From NCBI GenBank assembly GCA_017656295.1, contig JACDOC010000014.1, positions 1-64,000 of the forward strand: DNA of 64,000 bases, read 5' to 3'. This stretch comes from Bacillus sp. (in: firmicutes) (GTDB lineage: Bacteria > Bacillota > Bacilli > Bacillales > JACDOC01). The first letter of the stretch is position 1; each line of letters begins with the position of its first letter. The translations under genes and the position numbers were made by a program. The notes under the pieces were generated by a model, which had not been told where the DNA came from, ran no database searches, and saw only the letters and a program-made list of their open reading frames with translations. Shown here in pieces: positions 60,249 through 64,000 of the stretch.

Positions 60249-61637
60249 ATGGAAGCGAGACGAATAAATTCAGTAGAAAATACAGGAGTAAAACAAGGCT
60301 TTTTAGCAAAGCAATACTTAAAATTTTTGTTGCCGTCGTTATTAGGAGTTCTCCTCTTCCTTGTTCCTATTCAAGTAAATGGAAAGGTTACGATTGGTCT
60401 AGGAGTGATGGCAGATTGGCTGCAGGTGGCCATTGCTGATTACATACCATTATTTATGACGGGTGTTATTTGCTTATCTGCTGCTGGGAGTTTCATCGTA
60501 AAAATAATTGATCTGCCTGCGATAAAAAAGAATGCATGGTTAACTAGCTTGTTTGATGTTAGTCCATTTTGGTTGACCTTACGAATCATCGGTTCTGTTT
60601 TTGCAATATTTACATTGAACGAAGTCGGCCCGGAATTTATTTGGTCTAAATTGACTGGCGGTGTTGTTCTCTTTGATTTAATCCCTGTGTTAATGGTTTG
60701 GTTTTTATTTGCCAGCCTTTTTATGCCGCTTTTACTAGAGTTTGGACTAATGGATTTTATTGGGACGATGGTTCGTAAGGTGATGTATCCGGTATTCAAA
60801 TTGCCTGGACGTTCGTCGATTGATGCGATGGCATCGTGGATGGGCAGTGGAACCGTTGGTGTATTGATTACGACCCAGCAATATGAATCTGGTTATTATA
60901 CGAAGCGTGAAGCAGCGGTAGTAGCAACCAACTTTTCAATCGCTTCCATCGCTTTTAGTTTAGTAATTGCCAAGTTTATCAAAATTGATGATATGTTTGT
61001 AGAATTTTATTTTACAGTTGTTGTTGCTGGTATCATTGCAGCAATTATTTGTCCGAGAATCCCACCGCTTTCATTAAAAAAAGATACCTACTATGAGCCT
61101 GTTGGAAAGCAAATCGATGAGTTTGTGCCAAGCGGTGTTTCCAGTTTCCGCTGGGCAATTGAAAAAGCGGTTGAAAAAGCAGAACAGGTAAAAAGTATTC
61201 GTCAAGTCGTTATTAAAGGGATGTACAATGTGGTTGATATTTGGTTTGGATTGATCCCGCTCGTGATGGCATTAGGGACAGTTGCCCTAATTGTTGCAGA
61301 ATATACACCGATTTTTAACTATTTATCCTATCCTTTTGTTCCATTTTTAAATCTATTACAGCTTCCAGAGGCTGAAGCAGCTGCACCGGCGATGATCGTA
61401 GGCTTCGCTGATATGTTTTTGCCGGCTGTAATCGGAAGCGGGATTGAATCAGAAATTACACGATTTGTTATTGCCGTTCTGTCCTTAACCCAACTGATTT
61501 ATATGTCTGAAATCGGAATTCTGCTCTTGAAATCCAAAATTCCGATTTCGTTTGTTGAACTGTTTATTATCTTTTTACAAAGAACGATCATTACGTTGCC
61601 AGTTGCTGCTTTAATGGCACATTTATTCTTCTTCTAA
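60249..61637 (+). CDS. YjiH family membrane protein (nucleoside-recognition/Gate domain)
   Basis: 462 aa, about ten helices. A Gate-domain pattern is seen in VMYPVFKLPGRSSIDAMASWMGSGTVGVLITTQQYESG and again near the C-terminus (PAMIVGFADMFLPAVIGSGIESEI). YjiH proteins are presumed transporters of unknown substrate. The next gene encodes an aminotransferase, so an amino acid or amine substrate is a fair guess. ATG 60249 lies 5 nt after AGAGGGTGG; GTG 60240 is an alternative. Confidence 0.82.
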   Translation: MEARRINSVENTGVKQGFLAKQYLKFLLPSLLGVLLFLVPIQVNGKVTIGLGVMADWLQVAIADYIPLFMTGVICLSAAGSFIVKIIDLPAIKKNAWLTSLFDVSPFWLTLRIIGSVFAIFTLNEVGPEFIWSKLTGGVVLFDLIPVLMVWFLFASLFMPLLLEFGLMDFIGTMVRKVMYPVFKLPGRSSIDAMASWMGSGTVGVLITTQQYESGYYTKREAAVVATNFSIASIAFSLVIAKFIKIDDMFVEFYFTVVVAGIIAAIICPRIPPLSLKKDTYYEPVGKQIDEFVPSGVSSFRWAIEKAVEKAEQVKSIRQVVIKGMYNVVDIWFGLIPLVMALGTVALIVAEYTPIFNYLSYPFVPFLNLLQLPEAEAAAPAMIVGFADMFLPAVIGSGIESEITRFVIAVLSLTQLIYMSEIGILLLKSKIPISFVELFIIFLQRTIITLPVAALMAHLFFF

Positions 61638-61780
61638 CCATCATAACAAGATCAAATGGAGCTTTCTTTTTCGTGAGAGATTCGCACTCCAAAAGGATAG
61701 GTAGTTTCCATTAAAGCTAGTTTTTGCGACTTTAATTAGAACGAATTCGATAAATGAGAATACACTAGGAGGTAATCATC

Positions 61781-63097
61781 ATGGGTAAAGAATGGAGTTA
61801 TCTTATCGAAAAAATGTCTAATCTTTTAGCACCAAGTATGGCAAAGGACCATCCGAATTTGCCAGTCATAAAAGAAGAGGGTTGCTATTATTACGGTATG
61901 GATGGAAAAAAATATTTAGATTTTACGTCAGGAATTGCCACAACCAATGTTGGTCATCGTCATCCAAAAGTCGTACAAGCCATTAAAGATGGTGCCGATC
62001 AGCTGGCGCATGGGCCTTCAGGTGTCATTATCTATGAATCTATTTTAACGTTAGCTGACCGATTGGCGAAAATATTACCAGGAAATTTGGATTGTTTCTT
62101 TTTTGGTAATAGCGGTACAGAAGCGATTGAAGGAGCGATTAAGTTAGCGAAACATGTGACACAGCGCCCCTTTATAGTTTCGTTTATCGGATGTTTTCAC
62201 GGGCGCTCAATGGGAGCGTTAAGTGTCACAACTTCAAAAAGTAAATACCGTAAATTTTTACAGCCCACGGGTTCCTATCAAATCCCTTATGCCGATACAA
62301 GGGAATGCCCTGAAGGTGTGGATCCCGAAACGTATGTAGTGGAAAAGTTGGAAAAAGATTTTCAGCGTCTGTTTGACCACCAAGTCACACCTGAAGAGGT
62401 TGCTGCTGTTATTGTTGAACCTGTATTAGGTGAAGGGGGATATATTGTTCCGCCAAAGGCATGGCTGAAAAAACTGCGGGAAATTTGTGACCGCCACAAC
62501 ATACTTCTTATTTTTGATGAGGTCCAAACAGGGTTTGGACGTACAGGTGAATGGTTTGCTGCCCAAACGTTTGATGTTGTTCCAGACATTATGGCGATTG
62601 CGAAAGGAATTGCCAATGGTCTTCCGTTAAGTGCAACGGTTGCTTCAAAAGAATTAATGAAACAATGGCCGTTAGGCAGTCATGCAACAACATTTGGCGG
62701 TAATCCAATTGCATGTTCAGCAGCCCTTGCTGTATTAGATGTGATTGAACAAGAAAATTTATTAGAAAACACGAAAAAAATGGGTGCATATGCTGTTGAG
62801 AAATTGAAGGAATTAAAAGAAAAACACCCTGTCATTGGTGATATTCGTGCGATTGGATTGATGATCGGAATTGAGATCATTGACCCGAAAACAAAAAAAC
62901 CAAATTCAGACGGTTTATTTAGAATATTAGATTTGGCATTAGAAAAAGGTGTCCTCTTCTATTTTTGTGGAAATAAAACTGAAGTCATTCGAATGATACC
63001 ACCATTAACCGTAACGAAAGAACAAATTGACGTTGGCTTAAAAATGCTTGATGATGCGTTGACAATCTACGAGGAAGAAATTGGAATATGTGTATAA
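61781..63097 (+). CDS. Class III (PLP) aminotransferase, GABA/ornithine type
   Basis: 438 aa. Class III signature: [19 protein letters not shown] near residue 105, [19 protein letters not shown] with the PLP-interacting Asp and Gln, then [15 protein letters not shown] with the PLP Lys. The group includes 4-aminobutyrate and 2,2-dialkylglycine or beta-alanine-type enzymes; the exact amino donor cannot be set. ATG 61781 follows AGGAGGTAATC. Paired with the transporter-like gene 143 nt upstream. Confidence 0.92.
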   Translation: MGKEWSYLIEKMSNLLAPSMAKDHPNLPVIKEEGCYYYGMDGKKYLDFTSGIATTNVGHRHPKVVQAIKDGADQLAHGPSGVIIYESILTLADRLAKILPGNLDCFFFGNSGTEAIEGAIKLAKHVTQRPFIVSFIGCFHGRSMGALSVTTSKSKYRKFLQPTGSYQIPYADTRECPEGVDPETYVVEKLEKDFQRLFDHQVTPEEVAAVIVEPVLGEGGYIVPPKAWLKKLREICDRHNILLIFDEVQTGFGRTGEWFAAQTFDVVPDIMAIAKGIANGLPLSATVASKELMKQWPLGSHATTFGGNPIACSAALAVLDVIEQENLLENTKKMGAYAVEKLKELKEKHPVIGDIRAIGLMIGIEIIDPKTKKPNSDGLFRILDLALEKGVLFYFCGNKTEVIRMIPPLTVTKEQIDVGLKMLDDALTIYEEEIGICV

Positions 63098-63183
63098 GAA
63101 AAAACATCGATCATATACTTTTTCTAACAAAGCGCATATCCATAACGGAATATAAAGTTGACAGTTAAATGTCGGTTAATCAG

Positions 63184-63220
63184 AAGGAATCAGTGCTTAG
63201 AAAGCTCTGGTTCCTTTTTT
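63184..63220 (+). terminator. Terminator of the aminotransferase gene
   Basis: GGAATCAGTGCT pairs with AGCTCTGGTTCC (mismatches), then six Ts. Confidence 0.75.
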
Positions 63221-63585
63221 CTTCTTATTGTTTTGCGAAAGGCTTTCAAGATAAGAAAGGGAAATCATAGCTTCACTTTGGCAATATTGTTTTCATCGTT
63301 CATAAACAATGTCGACTTGCCAATTTTGATAATCAGCTCGTGCGACTTTGTTTTGAAGATTCGTGATGAGGAAGAGTTCGTCAAAAGAAACCTAATATGG
63401 AAGATAAAAGGAAGTCGAGTCTGGAAAAATAGGTCAAGACTATGGAAGGTGTGAAGAAGTTGGATGAGTCATCACAGTAGAAGGTAATCCGGGTTTTTCT
63501 GAGTTATCGAGGGGAATGAGACAGGAATTGCTGCTTTATTAGAATTGACAGTCATCAAATATCTTTTTACCTCCACTACTAAAAA
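63221..63585. other. Intergenic stretch, possible coding remnant
   Basis: No gene with a ribosome site. The minus strand at about 63250-63385 reads NLQNKVARADYQNWQVDIVY and then a stop in frame before CQSEAMISLSYLE, which has the look of decayed coding sequence, but I cannot match it to a family. Confidence 0.3.
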
Positions 63586-63646
63586 AATAAATCAAGCAGT
63601 GGATATAGTAAAATATAAAAAAAGGGAAACGAACAACCGAGTCGAA
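63586..63646. repeat. Right copy of the duplicated intergenic sequence
   Basis: Matches 60053-60120 (AATAAATCAAG, TGGATATAGTAAAATAT, AAAGGGAAAC, GAGTCGAAA). It is immediately upstream of the S9 peptidase gene. Confidence 0.7.
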
Positions 63647-63679
63647 ATGTATATGGGTAAAAGAAAGGTGGAATGTAGG

Positions 63680-64000
63680 GTGAAGAAGCGCTGTGTCGTA
63701 GCGGAAGATTTATACCGAATCAAAAGTGTAACCGATCCGCAGTTATCGCCGGACGGAAAAGAATTGCTATATGTCCAAACAACAATGAATGAAGAGAAAA
63801 ACGAATACCAGTCGCACATTTTTTATATGGATTTAGAAGCTAGAGAAAATGTTCAATGGACACATGGAGAACACCGGAATATGACTCCTCGTTGGTCACC
63901 AGATGGGAAAAAGATTGTTTTTGTTTCGAATCGCACAGGTAAAAATCAGCTCTTTTTGTTACCGAAATATGGTGGAGAAGCGAAACAGCTTACGTTTTTT
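63680..64000 (+). CDS. S9-family peptidase (YuxL-like acylaminoacyl peptidase), N-terminal part
   Basis: Partial: 107 codons, continuing past the window edge. It begins at GTG 63680, 9 nt after AAAGGTGG. The visible part is the beta-propeller: LYRIKSVTDPQLSPDGKELLYVQ and MTPRWSPDGKKIVFVSNRTGKNQLFLLP, two WD-like blades with SPDGK repeats typical of prolyl-oligopeptidase/acylaminoacyl peptidases (WD40-like PD40). The catalytic hydrolase domain would lie beyond the window. Confidence 0.85.
   Translation, partial: MKKRCVVAEDLYRIKSVTDPQLSPDGKELLYVQTTMNEEKNEYQSHIFYMDLEARENVQWTHGEHRNMTPRWSPDGKKIVFVSNRTGKNQLFLLPKYGGEAKQLTFF

Noticed and set aside
63158-63454. 98-codon plus-strand ORF after the aminotransferase
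   Set aside because: Runs through a terminator hairpin, lacks a ribosome site and shows no family features.

Overview
The window looks like chromosome from an AT-rich, endospore-forming, naturally competent member of the Bacillaceae (Bacillus/Geobacillus/Anoxybacillus-type). The evidence is a small acid-soluble spore protein gene with a sigma-G-like promoter, ComK, strong GGAGG ribosome sites, TTG/GTG starts, and gene order that follows the Bacillus subtilis yheI-to-yhjD interval (from memory of that genome). I cannot name the species from sequence alone.

Layout. 1-7 kb: a class A penicillin-binding protein, then a heterodimeric multidrug ABC exporter (bmrC/bmrD type) behind a long attenuator with a leader peptide, then a small VOC protein. 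7-14 kb: accessory block with a cystine-type ABC importer (tcyABC), an ArsR repressor with a short-chain dehydrogenase, a GyrI-like protein and fumarase. 13-17 kb: sspB-type spore protein with a cloverleaf-like 5' leader, msmX with a PucR-type regulator, and a CstR-type persulfide sensor. 17-42 kb: the conserved core yheE, yheB, yheA, yhaX, hemZ, yhaR, yhzD, yhaQP, yhaO, yhaN, (MFS pump), yhaM, yhaL, prsA, three tandem tiny membrane proteins, yhaJ, yhaI, scoC, yhaH, trpP, hit, ecsABC. 41-49 kb: ppx-ppk, then hemEHY. 49-59 kb: SCO1 and a YtkA-like lipoprotein, yhfH, yhfI, a decayed lplJ, lcfB, an enoyl-CoA hydratase, azlCD with a regulator, yhfN. 59-64 kb: comK, yhjD, an inserted transporter/aminotransferase pair, and the start of an S9 peptidase that runs off the end.

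Functional themes. Secretion and its control (EcsAB, PrsA, ScoC), haem synthesis (HemE, HemH, HemY, HemZ), cytochrome oxidase copper handling (SCO1 plus YtkA-like), fatty-acid use (LcfB with a FadR-like operator and two crotonases), amino-acid transport (TcyABC, TrpP with a TRAP-like leader, AzlCD), DNA/RNA processing (YhaO/YhaN/YhaM), polyphosphate turnover, sporulation and competence.

Most interesting non-coding observations: (1) a candidate ~295-nt structured RNA on the minus strand between hit and ecsA, with promoter, closing long-range stem and terminator; (2) a translation-coupled attenuator upstream of bmrCD with mutually exclusive pairings; (3) a cloverleaf-like fold in the sspB-type leader; (4) a 194-bp MITE with 30-bp inverted ends and a perfect 8-bp target duplication; (5) an lplJ pseudogene in its expected place; (6) two intergenic arrays of 20-24-nt degenerate repeats; (7) a near-duplicated intergenic sequence bracketing the yjiH-like/aminotransferase module.
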